A stretch of 64,000 bases of DNA from Apus apus. Its lineage: Eukaryota > Chordata > Aves > Apodiformes > Apodidae. Made by a program: the position numbers and the translations under genes. The notes below the pieces were generated by a model that saw nothing but the letters and a program-made list of their open reading frames with translations, was not told the DNA's origin and did not search any database. The stretch is from positions 53,637,290-53,701,289 of the forward strand of contig NC_067282.1 in the NCBI RefSeq assembly GCF_020740795.1. The letters run 5' to 3'. This document shows positions 12,901 through 24,058 of the stretch, one piece after another; position 1 is the stretch's first letter, and every line of letters begins with the position of its first letter.

Positions 12901-15900
12901 CTTACCTTAACATCAGAAAACACATATAGAATACTGACATGATTACATTGGTTTTAATGTGCTCATTCCTAAAGTCCCTGAATTGTTCTTGACACTACAC
13001 ATCTATGGAATTCGGAAGTAAATTCCAATGTACTAGTACTAAGCTCATTACATTAGACAGTTCTGTTTCCTACAGTTGCAGGGGGCAGTGTTAACTTACA
13101 TTTAGTTTTAGCCGTCGATGTTGCTTGCTAACATTGTAATGTTTTTTTCCCCTCAATCACAAACCTCTGTTCTTGCATGCCTGAGATTTGTCACCTCTTC
13201 TTAGCTGGTTCCCAGATCTCTGGGAGAATGGTGCTTATCAGACTGTGGCAGGGGTGCAGGGGGAAGGATTATTAAGTGTTCTGTAGTTGTAGGAATCACC
13301 CCAGTGGCAGCTGGATTCCTGACAGTAGTTGGTTGATACCGTTTTCCTTGACTGATCCCAGCTAGCTATTGCTTGAAGGCCTGCCTGCCAATCTCAAATG
13401 GTTTGCTAGTGTACCCTCTGGGTTATTTGGAGGCAAAACACACCATTCTGCATGCAGCTTGTTTTAACTACCTTACTCAAGGTAAAAGACTCTTTATGAC
13501 TGAGTAAGCTGCATCTTTTGGACTATGTTAGTTCTGAACATACAGGGCTAAAGGAAGAAGTTTATTTCTCAACTTCAGCCTGGCAGTAGGCACTGGAGTT
13601 CTTTCTTCTGACCATATTGTAATTTTCATGTGGGGAGAGCAACTGGGGAAAGAGGGTTTGTATTTGTAGGGAGTTTTTCCTCGGTGATAAAGATGTGATG
13701 GTGGACTACTCCTTTTCCTAATCTTCAAGCCAATTAGACTTAAATGGAAGGCAACCTTAGGACTAAAAACATAATTGAGGACAAATTATTCCATATATCA
13801 TACTGTATATTATGTGTTTTGAAGGCTATTTTTAAGCATATCAATAGTAAATCCTCTGTATTTGGTGCAGATGAAGCCAATAATAATTGCTTCATATTAT
13901 ACTTATTGGGAATAATTTAGCTGATACTGGAATATTGTGTTTAACTAGTAAGACAGTGAGTGACTGATCCATTAGACATTCTTGTTATAACATGAGGTGG
14001 TCCATACCCTGTATACAGCATGTAAACATGAAAGTGTATACAAATAATGTGAGACCTAAACCAAAGTGCAGCTGAAATTTATATCCAGTTTTAAGTGTTG
14101 GTCTTTTTAAAATGCTACATTTTAGAAGTGCAACCTGAGTTGAAATTAAATGGTTAATCTTAATAACTGGTGCCGTGTTCTACCAAGATTTCATGAAGAA
14201 GTAGAAACTTAATTAAAGTCACTTTAGCCATAATCACTCCTGACTCTTGAAGTAAAGAAGCTTGTCATTATGGCAGTGCTCAGATGAAATTGTCAGCTTC
14301 ACTGTATTCCAGCAGGATATTTTAATTTGAAGGTATGCTGATGAATTTTTATCAGGGTAGTGCAAATTCATAAAGATTTTCTTAATAAAGCTATCTTTGG
14401 TCTTTTGGTATCACCACTGATTAACGCTGTTAGGACTTGAGAACATCACTACTTCCTGTAAGCGTGTTAGTCCTCTGACTTTCTTGTAAGATTGGTAGAC
14501 AAGAATTATTTCAAGAAAGCTGTTAAGCTTGCTTTTCACATATTTGTGTATTTCTTTCCTACTGAAAACTGCAGTCAAATGCTAGAAAGCTTAAACTTCT
14601 CAACCTTAAAGATTTAAAAATATTTCAAATACACTTTCTCCTTTTAGCAGATAAAGTGGTCAGAGACCCAGTTTAGTTGCATGCTTTTCCTGAGCCTGGT
14701 CTGAGGCTTTTTGCTGCTTTGAAGCTCTATGATTAAGCACTATGATGAGGAAATTCAGTTTTTATTACTGAATATTTACTGTTTTAAACTTGGGTATGAT
14801 AGTGCATTATTTGAGTATTTGCAAGCCAAGTATAACAGGCAAATGGACTAGAAAACTAGTAGTTGTGAGCTTAATGCATGATTTGATGACTGTCAAATGT
14901 TTTTATACAGCATTTGGAGGTGAGAAATGGAAAGCAAATGTGCTGCTGACATCATTCCTTTGTCCTGGGTAAGTTGAGAATATTACCATGATTAAAAGAC
15001 TTAAATTGCTTCTCTGACATGCATAGCTAATTTTTAAGTTTCAGCTATATAAGTAAATCTTACTAGAGTGTCCCTTTATTATAGAAGCTGCAGGAATATC
15101 GTGGTGCTTTTGACTAGGATGAGTGTTAATGGCATATCATCCTTAGGTATTTGTTTCAGTAAGCATTTGTTTAGTATCACCACATTAAAAGGTTGATTAA
15201 AAAAGAGCATCATGATAGTAGTAAGTTTTAGACAGGCACACTGTTTTATAGTTTGTGGGTTTTTTTACTTTCTAGGCTGTTTCTCTGTCCACACTGTAGT
15301 TGGTCTTATATAGTGTATATACTGTATAACTACTGTGATATTTTTTTCTACTTAGTCACAGCAAGCAGTCTTACCCTGAAGTGTAGTTAAGACAAGCATA
15401 TATTTGAAATTACTTAGTTGGAATGTCAGCTCCTGCTGGAGTTCAGTCCCACTAGATTAACAAAGAATTGCTTGTTTGACTTCTTCGTTTTGATACTTAA
15501 TGTGTATTATTAGGTTATAACAGAGATTTACACTAAAATCTTCATACAGTGCTATTGTTTTGTTAACATTGTTGAATATTAAGGAGTATTTCTGTGCTTT
15601 TAAGTGTGTTATGTATTTTTCAGAATTGTATTTGCAGATTTTTTTATCATGAACCTCATCCTCTGGGGAGAAGGCTCTTCAGCAGCTATTCCATTTGGTA
15701 CTCTGGTTGCTATTTTGGCACTCTGGTTTTGTGTGTCTGTACCACTGACGTTTATTGGTGCCTATTTTGGTTTTAAGAAAAATGTAAGTGTTTTTGAGAA
15801 ACTGTTTTTTAAGTGTGTGTATGCCCAGATATACACACATATGTAGACTGTATAGGCTATGTGTAGACTGTATAGACTATGACTGAGGTAGCACCTACAG

Positions 15901-18900
15901 TAGTTGCATTATCAGCTTCAGTTCTGTTCAGTTATTTAGAGCTGCGTTAAAGATCTGATCTTGGGATTCCAAGACTTTGATAGTCAGTTGGTTGTTGGTG
16001 GTGATACTTCTCCACAATGGTTAGGGTTATCACTGTGTTTAATTGAGTGAATGCTCCACATAAAGCAGTGATTTGGACCTTTTTTTTTTTTAAATTAGAA
16101 TCTCTTTCATTGCTAGAAAGAGTTGACCCAGTCAAGTGTATGGGAAACAAATGTATGCGTTTCTGGTTTTCCTCCATGTTTTTTGTTTCTGTGCATCTTC
16201 TACACTGGGATATTTTTGGATCAGTTGCTAGAATTCTTCTGAAATCTCTTTGCATAAGTGTTCTGTAAATGGTGATCACCGCTTGCGAGAAATTAATGGA
16301 GATTTATTCCTAAACTGATGAATTTTACTTATTTCTGTGAGGGCTTTTTATGACACCAGTGGCCAAACCTTCTTAAATAACGAAATCTGTTCTTTTTGCT
16401 TAAAAAGTAGTTGGTTTACTGTGCCCCAGAAAAGATCTGTAAGTTCAGATATTTCTGTTTTTTCCTGTGTAGAAAGCCAGAGCTCTCTGGAGCTCTCATG
16501 GAATACCTGAAATACCTACAGAGAATACGTAAATATCTTAGAAGGCACTTTTAAAGTTGATTGCAATTATCCCATTTTTCTTAACTAAAATTCAGGGTTT
16601 TTTTCTGTTAACCATGTTGAAATTCCAGTACCACCCAGAAAACAAGAGTCTGCATCACCACTACTCCCCAGCTGAAAAGTGAGAAGTCAGCTCAGGCTCT
16701 GTGGCAGGTCACAGATAGGTAATCATAAAAAGGGAAATCCAAAATAGTCTCTTGATATGTTTTTGGTAAGAATTATCTTTTAGTTGTTTGCCTAGCAAAT
16801 GTTGGTAGCTAGGCTGGTAGCTAAAACAGATGTAGCAGCAGCTAAGTATGCACATGCTCAAAGCAAATAGTAGACTTTTGCCACCACTCATGTCAAAAAA
16901 AGAAATAAAGTAATTTATTTAATAATTTCTTGTTTTTATTTAAAGGCTATCGAACACCCTGTTCGCACAAATCAAATTCCTCGTCAGATTCCTGAGCAAT
17001 CCTTCTATACAAAGCCATTACCTGGCATTATCATGGGAGGGATTCTGCCTTTTGGCTGTATCTTTATACAGTTGTTCTTTATTCTCAATAGTATTTGGTA
17101 AGTTAACCACAATGTATTTGAATTTTCTCTATCATATCTGGTAATTTCTTTGTGAAAGTTTTTCTTCAAGATGCTTTAACTGATTGTGTTGAAATAGGGT
17201 TACCAGAATGCTGGTTCCATGAAAATTGAAATGTTACCATATTTTTAACACTTTGTGCTTTAGAAAATACTCAGTGCCTGTTTTAATTGTCAAGGTGTGT
17301 AGAGAAGTGGCTGTGATATGCTTAGCAATTTACAGCTGACCTACAATATTCCAATAGCTATTTTTCTCACGCTACTCCTCTGATTTCACATGGAAGTGGC
17401 TCTGAAGCTGACATATGGCATGTAACTTGAAAGTAGTAAGTATATTAACATTGACTTTAGGGTTGTTTTTTTTAGTTGTTGTTGACTAGAAAAGTATTAC
17501 TACCTAGGGAGAAAAGAAGAATCAAGAACAAATTTTGTGTAATCTTTATAAAGGCACCAGTTAGTAATTCTTTTCAAAAATAAAACACCAAAGACTAGTC
17601 CAGTATAAGTGAATTCTTACATGATCTCATAGCACACTGACAAACTAATCTACTGTGAGGGATTTGTCTTCCTTCTGGCACAATTTAGTTATTGGATCTT
17701 GTTAAACTGTTTCTGAACCTTGAATAGGTGCCTCTTCCCAATGGAGAGAGCTACAGCATTTGTCGTTTCTTGTTACTTTGCAGCTCTGCTCCTTTGATTG
17801 AAATGTGAGGTGAAATCCAAGTTCTGCTGAAGCCAGTGGAAGAGGTCACACTGATTTCACTGGAACTGTAATTTCACTCATTATGTCTAAGCAGTTCTTC
17901 CCCCAAAATCCCAACCAGGTGCATGCTTTGGGCTTGCTTTCTCACTGTTTACAGGCTGAGGCTGCTATTCTTCAGGTAGAAAATGAGTCAATTATATGGG
18001 CACACAGCTGAGAGTACCTCAATAGGAAGGGGAATACCGAAGATGAAGGTGAATTACTGCATATGAATATTACCACAGTGTCCACTTCAATTTTTTTATT
18101 TTTTTTTTAACTCCCTTTTGTAGGTCTCACCAGATGTATTACATGTTTGGCTTCCTGTTTCTGGTATTCATTATTTTGGTTATTACATGTTCTGAGGCTA
18201 CAATATTGCTCTGCTACTTCCATCTATGTGCAGAGGTAAGAATATTCTTTGGTATTCATACTTGATGCTGTTTTAAGACTGCTTCCAATTTTAAGGCTTT
18301 TATAGTTGAAAAAAAGTATTCCAGAATTCATCATAAACATGATATGTGCTAAAACTGTGTCTTTAAGAAGTGAAGCAGGCTGCTTCAGCAAAACTGGTAA
18401 GAAATAATAAAACAGTGCACTGAGTATTGCTAATTCAGATACCTCATCTTTAGATTTTATCTCCCTGTTTTCCGAAGACACTAAATTAATCCATTAACTT
18501 TGTTTAATCAAAGTGCATTTTGGACTTGCCTGAGCTTGGGGGGTTGGGAACGTATCTCTGGCTGGCAATAGTAGGGTCTGGCTTATTTGGGTTTTTAGGT
18601 TTTTGCCTGTTTGATATTGATATTTAGGTTCCTTGTCTCCAGTTGTGAGTGGTGTAGTTAAAACAGTATTGATTAGATACAGTTCTTTTTGCTGTAGATA
18701 AAAGCTATAAAAACATACCTTTGGATAAAGTGATAATAGATAAAGTAGCTCTGCATTTAGTAATTGGGTCAGTGTTTTAGAGCTATATGGAATATTACTC
18801 ACATACATTCTTTTTCCTCCTTTCCTTCTAGGACTATCACTGGCAGTGGCGTTCATTTCTCACCAGTGGTTTCACTGCAGTTTATTTCCTAATATATGCA

Positions 18901-21900
18901 ATACATTATTTTTTTTCTAAACTACAAATCACAGGAACGGCTAGCACCATTTTATATTTTGGTTATACCATGATTATGGTTTTGATCTTCTTCCTTTTCA
19001 CAGGTAAGTATACTGAACCTTATTTTTAAATCTTGAGTCTACCTTTAGCTTTGCGCAGTAGAATTCTTTGCAAAACTTACCTTGATACAGGATTGTAAAT
19101 GTTTGTATGTGTTAGATTTTTTTCCAGGTAGTTGTGTAGCATTTTGCAACTCTGTGATCACAAATTTTAGTGAAGGAGATTAAGTGAGGATGAGGCAAAA
19201 CTACTGCTAGTTTGAGATACAGGCTATAATCTTCAAATATGACAGCTTTAAATATGATAAATACTTCTCCACATTTAATTCCTATGTAAGTCACATGGCA
19301 TACTGAGGTTTTTAATTACTTTTCTTTAGAGAAACACTTCACACACAATCTAATACACAGTTAGGGTATTAGGAAATAAATAATAAATTAGGGAAATAAT
19401 TGCAGCTCTTGTAGAATAGGAGGAAGGGAGAGAAGAGTAAAAGTTGACAGGAAATACTACTTTCATTTGCTCTCTTCTGGAATTTCTTTACTTTTTTTTC
19501 CCCTCAATTGCATCAAGGTAGCATGGGAAGCAGACAGACTTTCTTAACCATTTTTTAATGCAGTCTTGTCAGAAGCTTGTGACCTTTGTGAGCTTTTGGA
19601 AAAGCACCTGTCTTAGGTGCTGCATTTCAGTCTTCTCTTCAGTAAGTGACATGAGGTCACAAAATCTTTCTTTGTCATCTTCAGCACTAAGAAGGAATCT
19701 TCAGTCAGACACACATGTCCCTTGTTCAGGGTGGAAGAATGGTGGTGAAAAAGCAAGAAGTCTCCTTGTGCAAGAAGGCAACAGCTTCCAAGTCTTCAAA
19801 AATCTTAAAAATACTAAATTCTTGTCCAGCAGAATGTAATCTGGCTCTGTGGACTTTGCCCAGCAGAAACTGTTTTGAACTGATTGATGCTGAAAATAAT
19901 TTCAAGCTCCACGATTATGATGAAGTTTAATGATTTCTCAGGGTTTCATACATGTTTATGCCTACAGCTATACAGGCTACATTTGGAGGCCTCCTTAAAC
20001 ACAAATGGCCTATCATTGGAGCTTTTAATACAGATCTCCCTATTAGTAGACTTCTCATTTCCACTTAACATAAGACAACCAAAAAAAAAACCTAGTGGGA
20101 AAAGAACTGACATTTGAGAACGGTGTTAATTTTAAGTGTAATGAAATACTAATTTCAAAGACACTGCCACTTCAGCTTAGGAAATACTGAAGCTGTTTTT
20201 GCACCATGACTGAATGCAGATGTTGATGAACAGGAGAAAGAGCCTGCAAGGAGTTTCTTGGGTCATTGCCTGTTAAAAGGAGGGAATGGAACTTTAATAC
20301 CTTATATAATCTCTCTGAAAATTGATCAAGCTGTGTTCCAAAAATGGTTAGTTTTCTCTTCTGTCCTTTTTAAGTCAGTCTAATGTGTTTTGGCATCGCT
20401 TGCGGATATTTTGTAATTTACACATCGTCTTTCCTTTTATTTATATTTTGTGTACTGGTCAGCAAGTCATTCTGAATGTGCAGATAGGAGATTCTGCCTC
20501 CCTTTCTCACCCTATCTTATTTCTCACCCTACCTTTCTCTTAACTTTTCTTTTCCATCTGAGTTTACTAATTATTCTCATGGAACTAAAGAATTTAGGAA
20601 TGCATGGTTGTTCAGCTAGAAATGAATGTGTACTGCTGTACATAGATCAATTTTAAATGCAGTGTGAAATTACAAAGTAGCATGAAAAATAATTAGACCT
20701 TACGTAAGTGTAAGGTCAGTTAATTTGGTTTCACTAGCTTTTCTAACAGATACTCAGTGCGTCTGCTATTAATATTAAGAGTTCTGGCCAGAACAGCTGT
20801 TCAGCCTGTTTACTTTGGGTGCATGCAGTAATTCTGTAGTGCACACATTCAAGATAATGGGAATTTACACTTCATTTTCTATGCTGAGGCTTGGCTTGAC
20901 TAAGGTACCCATATAATTTCCATCTTTTGCCCTTATTCTTTCAAGTCAGTCACGTCACATGGCTTTGTCTAGAGGCATTAAGATGTGTCCAGTGCATCCC
21001 TCTTTTCCTTTGCTCACACATTCACTTTAAATTGACCAGTTGGCTGCGCAGCACCTACCAGCCAATTTGGAAAGTCCTTTTCAGGGTAGGTTCACAAGCA
21101 TGAAAACAAGAGGTGGTTTACTCTCGGGCTCTTTCAGGTGCTTTCTCTGGTGCTCATTTGTATGTAACTGGGACACTGGAGATGTGAGTTATGCTGTGCA
21201 ACTTTAACTGAGCTTTCAGAGTTTGTATGCCTTGGCTTTTTGAAAATTTCACTTGAAATTGGGGGAGAATACATGGGTAGTGAATCAAATGGCTAGAATT
21301 TTGAAACATCATATGAATAATGATTTTTTTAACCATTAGAGAGATGAAGTGCAAATTATTCTTTCTGCTTCTTAAGATTTAAGAATAATTTTGTTTTTCT
21401 TATGTTAATACACATTCAAAGACTAATATGTTCAGTTCTCTGAGATTTACTGAAGTGCTTTAAGCTAAGGTTTTACAGAAAAAGTTGAAGGCAATAAAGG
21501 GACAGGCAGTTCTTCTCCAGTTTCTTAAATGAAAAGCACATTAGCAATTTAGCAAAAACTGCTCCTAAAGGCAGCTGACTTCCTGTGTCAGGATGATAAA
21601 GGAGCTAAAAAGAGAAAATCATAATTGTTGTATCAAAACTGTTCTGCTGCTGCTTACTCATGTGTTAAAAATCATCAGGATCAGGAAGGGTTTTGATGGT
21701 GCCCTGCTGCTATGTCAGTGTAACACATGCTTCAGGCACTTGCATCCATGCTGCATTCCAGGTCATTGATCAGACTCAGCAGGCAAAATACTGGGAGCTA
21801 CATGACAAATCTTTGATCCACAGCTGGGACCACCACTACGTATCATAGTCAATGAGTCAGTTAAACATCAGTAGTTTAGCAAGCATGAAGAAAAAAAACA

Positions 21901-23034
21901 ACACTGTGGTATCATTCATGATTCCTTCAAGCTTGTACAGTGAATGAGTTAGCACACAACTTTAATTGTGCCTCTTACCAGATCTAATTTTTTTTTTTTT
22001 TTCTCTAAATAACTTACTTGGCTTTTGCATAAGCTAAGGCTATGATTTTGAAGGAGGTACTCGGGCAAAAATCAGATAATCTTAAGGGGTTTTTTCCTGT
22101 CATGGTTTTTGTGGGAAATGAAGATTGGTGTAACAAGTGTTCTGAGCTTGTGTTTTGAAGTAATCCAGTTAGATTAATAAAGCCCAACTGTATTAACTGC
22201 TTTGTATTCAAAAGAATATTTTAGTTAAAAACTTTGTTTCACAAAAAGAGGGGATGCAGCTATTTTTCTTCAGTGAAAGATTATAAGTTATCAGGGAAAC
22301 AGTCTTCATCCTTACATATCAGTTCAAGTTTTCATATACCTTTTGACTGCTTTAAGTACTTCAGAAGCATTTATTTTTAAGGTATGTAACATATTTCAGT
22401 AGTAAGTACAAGTTGCATAGCACCTACGCTGTGGTTTGGAGTTTGTGTTAACTTGATTTACACAGTAATAAACGTAGTAGTCTAGTTTTTCCAAGACCTT
22501 GAAGTATAACAAAGAAATGTGAACTCCTTTAGATGCTGTCCATCTCATTGCTTTATTAAATATAATAATATTCTGACCAGCTGAGCAGATGAAGTAAAGC
22601 ATGTGTGACTAGCCACCAAAGAAGGGTGAAAATGGAACAAAAGGAAGGAGCTGGACTGGTGAATAAGGAAACAACAAAGACCAAATATGTAGGAAGAGAA
22701 ATCACCCAGAAACATCTTTAAATGAGTCTTCCATGTGAATCAGCTCTTTGATTGTGAAAGTAATGAAATACTTTACATAGTAGCTGATACCTGTAAAGAC
22801 TGGGTATTGTCTGTAACTTCTCATTATCTGATCTGATGGATGTAATGAAGACTAAAGATAGAAGATTGCATATAATGATGTCTGAATTTATGAACTACAG
22901 ATAGAAACCAGTTAGTTTTCCTAACATGTAAGATCTCTGTGTTGTTTTTTTTTCTTCCTTTTTTAGGGACAATTGGATTCTTTGCATGCTTTTGGTTTGT
23001 AACCAAAATATACAGCGTGGTGAAAGTTGACTGA
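852..23034 (+). CDS. TM9SF2: TM9SF2, transmembrane 9 superfamily member 2 (exons 2-17; exon 1 lies outside the window)
   Basis: This is a nonaspanin, an endosomal/Golgi membrane protein known from work on mammals to support Golgi glycosyltransferase localisation and glycosylation. Sixteen exons joined by GT-AG introns give 606 codons with every split codon restored. With the 57 residues human exon 1 supplies, this equals the human length of 663. Using that numbering, residues 58-303 are the luminal domain, with [11 protein letters not shown] near 160 and [12 protein letters not shown] near 213. Nine hydrophobic segments follow at about 304-325, 363-391, 398-422, 434-457, 464-490, 524-547, 552-580, 598-612 and 625-655. 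The C-terminus VVKVD carries the KXD/E signal that binds COPI in this family. Identity to the human protein is very high through the membrane half, which separates it from TM9SF1, 3 and 4. Introns run from 96 bp (11951-12046) to 3,963 bp (19004-22966), which is compact compared with mammals. Confidence 0.97.
2026..2119 (+). CDS. TM9SF2: TM9SF2 exon 3
   Basis: 94 bp: one base completes Ala80, then residues 81-111. The acceptor is TTCAG. It encodes [20 protein letters not shown] and then the [10 protein letters not shown] motif. The last codon is ATG (Met) where human has Lys. The donor ATG|GTTTGT is a poor match to consensus at +3 and +4. Confidence 0.94.
2753..2794. repeat. Short A/T-rich tandem array (GTACA / ATATA units)
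   Basis: The stretch is built from alternating AGTACAGTACA and ATATAATACA units, a degenerate 5- and 10-bp periodicity. It sits in intron 3 about 90 bp before exon 4. It looks like a small decayed microsatellite. Confidence 0.6.
2881..3008 (+). CDS. TM9SF2: TM9SF2 exon 4
   Basis: 128 bp, residues 112-153 plus TG of Trp154. The acceptor is TTCTTAG and the donor TG|GTAAGT. It codes [17 protein letters not shown] and ends SMLLNYQHH, closely matching human. The middle of the exon ([13 protein letters not shown]) carries a few substitutions. Confidence 0.96.
3009..6703 (+). other. TM9SF2: TM9SF2 intron 4
   Basis: 3,695 bp without coding signal on either strand. It contains a 15-nt T-run at 4143-4157 and a minus-strand CR1 tail at 5075-5228. 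The remainder is A/T-rich intron with no feature I recognise. Confidence 0.8.
5075..5228 (-). mobile_element. CR1 LINE 3'-end fragment
   Basis: On the minus strand this is the 3' untranslated tail of a chicken-repeat-1 retrotransposon. On the plus strand it begins with the inverted tail (AGAATCTCAGAATCACAGAATGG), then GGTTGGAAGGGATCTTGAAGATCACCTAGTTCCAAC and CCATCCAACCTGGCCTTGA. Only about 150 bp remain, so it is a heavily 5'-truncated, inactive copy lying antisense in TM9SF2 intron 4. Confidence 0.88.
6704..6833 (+). CDS. TM9SF2: TM9SF2 exon 5
   Basis: 130 bp: one base completing Trp154, then residues 155-197. The acceptor is TTACAG and the donor AAC|GTATGT. The peptide [16 protein letters not shown] then [14 protein letters not shown] is nearly identical to human TM9SF2. 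It carries several luminal cysteines that may form disulfides (inference). Confidence 0.96.
6834..8425 (+). other. TM9SF2: TM9SF2 intron 5
   Basis: 1,592 bp of intron with no coding signal. It contains the perfect palindrome at 7681-7708, listed separately. Nothing else stands out. Confidence 0.75.
7681..7708. repeat. Perfect 28-bp palindrome
   Basis: The arm TGTCCTGGTTTGAG is followed with no spacer by its exact reverse complement, centred on GAGCTC between 7694 and 7695. It begins TG and ends CA. Symmetry fails at the next base on each side (T at 7680, G at 7709). It may be a transposon or LTR terminus remnant, or a cruciform/protein site. I could not assign it to a named family. Confidence 0.85.
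8426..8550 (+). CDS. TM9SF2: TM9SF2 exon 6
   Basis: 125 bp, residues 198-238 plus AG of Ser239. The acceptor is TTGCAG and the donor AG|GTTAGT. It encodes [20 protein letters not shown] and ends [11 protein letters not shown]. Codons near 8505-8515 (ENEAL) differ from human (ETGSM), a luminal position that tolerates change. Confidence 0.95.
9430..9541 (+). CDS. TM9SF2: TM9SF2 exon 7
   Basis: 112 bp: the first base completes Ser239, then residues 240-276. The acceptor is TCTGCAG and the donor GAA|GTGAGT. It encodes [13 protein letters not shown] and then [13 protein letters not shown], the end of the luminal domain's conserved core. Confidence 0.96.
9542..11870 (+). other. TM9SF2: TM9SF2 intron 7
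   Basis: 2,329 bp. I see no CR1 copy, RNA gene or coding exon. There are short T-runs and ordinary A/T-rich intron sequence. Confidence 0.7.
11871..11950 (+). CDS. TM9SF2: TM9SF2 exon 8
   Basis: 80 bp, residues 277-302 plus AG of Ser303. The acceptor is CTTTCAG and the donor AG|GTGAGA. The peptide [20 protein letters not shown] then THIQWF leads directly into the first membrane segment. The [11 protein letters not shown] block is strongly conserved in TM9SF2. Confidence 0.96.
12047..12155 (+). CDS. TM9SF2: TM9SF2 exon 9 (transmembrane segment 1)
   Basis: 109 bp, residues 304-339, after a short 96-bp intron. The acceptor is ATCTAG and the donor [29 protein letters not shown] is the first membrane helix after the luminal domain, followed by the conserved [16 protein letters not shown] loop. 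Confidence 0.97.
12279..12411 (+). CDS. TM9SF2: TM9SF2 exon 10
   Basis: 133 bp, residues 340-383 plus one base of Phe384. The acceptor is TTTACAG and the donor T|GTAAGT. It encodes [20 protein letters not shown], the nonaspanin signature loop with its GWK-HGD-FRPP pattern, then the start of membrane segment 2. Confidence 0.97.
12649..12768 (+). CDS. TM9SF2: TM9SF2 exon 11
   Basis: 120 bp completing Phe384, then residues 385-423 plus one base of Ser424. The acceptor is TTCATAG and the donor T|GTGAGT. It covers the end of membrane segment 2 and all of segment 3 ([20 protein letters not shown]), including the conserved GTPAGY motif. Confidence 0.97.
12769..14910 (+). other. TM9SF2: TM9SF2 intron 11
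   Basis: 2,142 bp with no supported exon or mobile element. A 66-codon minus-strand ORF near 13,600 is unremarkable and looks like chance. Confidence 0.7.
14911..14968 (+). CDS. TM9SF2: TM9SF2 exon 12
   Basis: 58 bp, the shortest exon: completes Ser424, residues 425-442, then GG of Gly443. The acceptor is ATACAG and the donor GG|GTAAGT. It encodes [18 protein letters not shown], entering membrane segment 4. One substitution from human (Ala for Thr) is visible. Confidence 0.95.
15624..15783 (+). CDS. TM9SF2: TM9SF2 exon 13
   Basis: 160 bp completing Gly443, then residues 444-496. The acceptor is TTTTCAG and the donor AAT|GTAAGT. It encodes the rest of segment 4 ([20 protein letters not shown]) and segment 5 ([20 protein letters not shown]), then GAYFGFKKN. 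Confidence 0.97.
15842..15881. repeat. Two-copy 20-bp tandem duplication
   Basis: The 20-nt unit TGTAGACTGTATAGGCTATG at 15842-15861 is repeated at 15862-15881 with one mismatch (G to A). It lies 58 bp after the exon 13 donor. It is probably a recent slippage duplication with no known role. Confidence 0.85.
16946..17097 (+). CDS. TM9SF2: TM9SF2 exon 14
   Basis: 152 bp, residues 497-546 plus TG of Trp547. The acceptor is TTTAAAG, an AAAG end weaker than the usual CAG/TAG. The donor is TG|GTAAGT. It encodes [20 protein letters not shown] (cytosolic loop) and segment 6 ([20 protein letters not shown]). Confidence 0.96.
18124..18235 (+). CDS. TM9SF2: TM9SF2 exon 15
   Basis: 112 bp completing Trp547, then residues 548-584. 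The acceptor is TTTGTAG and the donor GAG|GTAAGA. It encodes [20 protein letters not shown] and [17 protein letters not shown], which is membrane segment 7. Confidence 0.96.
18832..19003 (+). CDS. TM9SF2: TM9SF2 exon 16
   Basis: 172 bp, residues 585-641 plus one base of Gly642. The acceptor is CTTCTAG and the donor G|GTAAGT. It encodes [13 protein letters not shown], a strongly conserved nonaspanin motif, then segment 8 and the start of segment 9 ([16 protein letters not shown]). Confidence 0.97.
19004..22966 (+). other. TM9SF2: TM9SF2 intron 16
   Basis: The largest intron in the window at 3,963 bp. It has a 15-nt T-run at 21988-22002 and a 10-nt A-run at 20081-20090. Two plus-strand ORFs of 93 and 71 codons near 19.6-19.9 kb overlap each other and look like chance. 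No transposon remnant was recognised. Confidence 0.75.
22967..23034 (+). CDS. TM9SF2: TM9SF2 exon 17, coding part
   Basis: 68 bp of coding sequence after TTTTTAG: completes Gly642, residues 643-663, then TGA at 23032-23034. It encodes the end of membrane segment 9 ([15 protein letters not shown]) and the cytosolic tail SVVKVD. The final KVD fits the family's KXD/E coatomer-binding retention signal. Confidence 0.97.
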
Positions 23035-23645
23035 AGAAACCAGTGTAAAGAATTAACACAGAAGGCAGTTAAACTTCTCTAACGTAACTTAAAGACCTGG
23101 TCCAGTTGATGAACTTGAGCTTTATCAGAAGTATTGGCTTCCTGTTCTTTGAGAATGATACTGAATATGCAGCTGCCCCAAACACTTCTTCCACTAACAC
23201 GTTTGTATTGTGACTTAACAACCTGTTTTCATTCAGATCTTAGTGAAGATCAGAGTTAGGATATTTATGCGTTTGTAAATACAACTATACTTTAAAAGAA
23301 ATGTCAAATTCTAATGGCAGAATAGACATGGCTGTACTACACAACTTAATGATACTTCTGATCGAGGTCCAACTGTAAATAAGTTTTTCTAGCTTATTAG
23401 GTGGGATGAATTATTTTTCTTTGAGGGAAATGAGAACTTTTTATTATGCTAACTTTGAAGGATGACTCTTAAGAAGTGTTGCTTTTAGTTTGGATGTGAT
23501 TTTTATTTTTTACTGGTGTTATGTCCATAAATATTCTGATTTCTGTGACTTCATTAGTTCCAGTGTTCTTGGCCTTTTAAACTATGTGCCTCTTGAGTCC
23601 TTGACTTTATAAATTCATCATCTAATAAATATTGTAAAAATGTCT
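23035..23645 (+). other. TM9SF2: TM9SF2 3' untranslated region
   Basis: About 600 bp from the stop codon to the presumed cleavage site some 10-20 nt after the AATAAA at 23624. There is no ORF of note. The end is inferred from the poly(A) signal; a longer form using downstream signals is possible. Confidence 0.8.
23624..23629 (+). terminator. TM9SF2: TM9SF2 main polyadenylation signal (AATAAA)
   Basis: Canonical hexamer in TCTAATAAATATTG, 590 bp after the stop codon. It is followed after about 12 nt by the U/GU-containing stretch TGTCTTCAGTGGCTC, a plausible downstream element. Confidence 0.8.
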
Positions 23646-24058
23646 TCAGTGGCTCATTACATATTACAAGTTCATCAAAATATGTAAATACGATTATACT
23701 GAAGATGAATGCTTAAAGATTGCATAGAGTATTTTATGGCATTTTCTATGGTTTAATGTATATTGACACACCCTTAGATCTGCAAGAAATGTTACTTGTG
23801 CTACATGGCTATAACAGGGAAATGTGATTGTGGCGCATGACAATTAAATTATACACATATTTAACAAAACCCCTCTGCAGCAGTAATCCACTCCGTAACC
23901 CAGACGTGTTTTCAAAGATTGCTGTGGAACTGTCAGTATGTTGAGAAGATCTTATAACACATGAGTCAGCACTCTCTGCTGATCTTGCTTCTAGAAGATC
24001 TCAATGATGCATATTCTATATGGCGACTATTCCTGATTGTACTTAATGTAGGTTAAAA

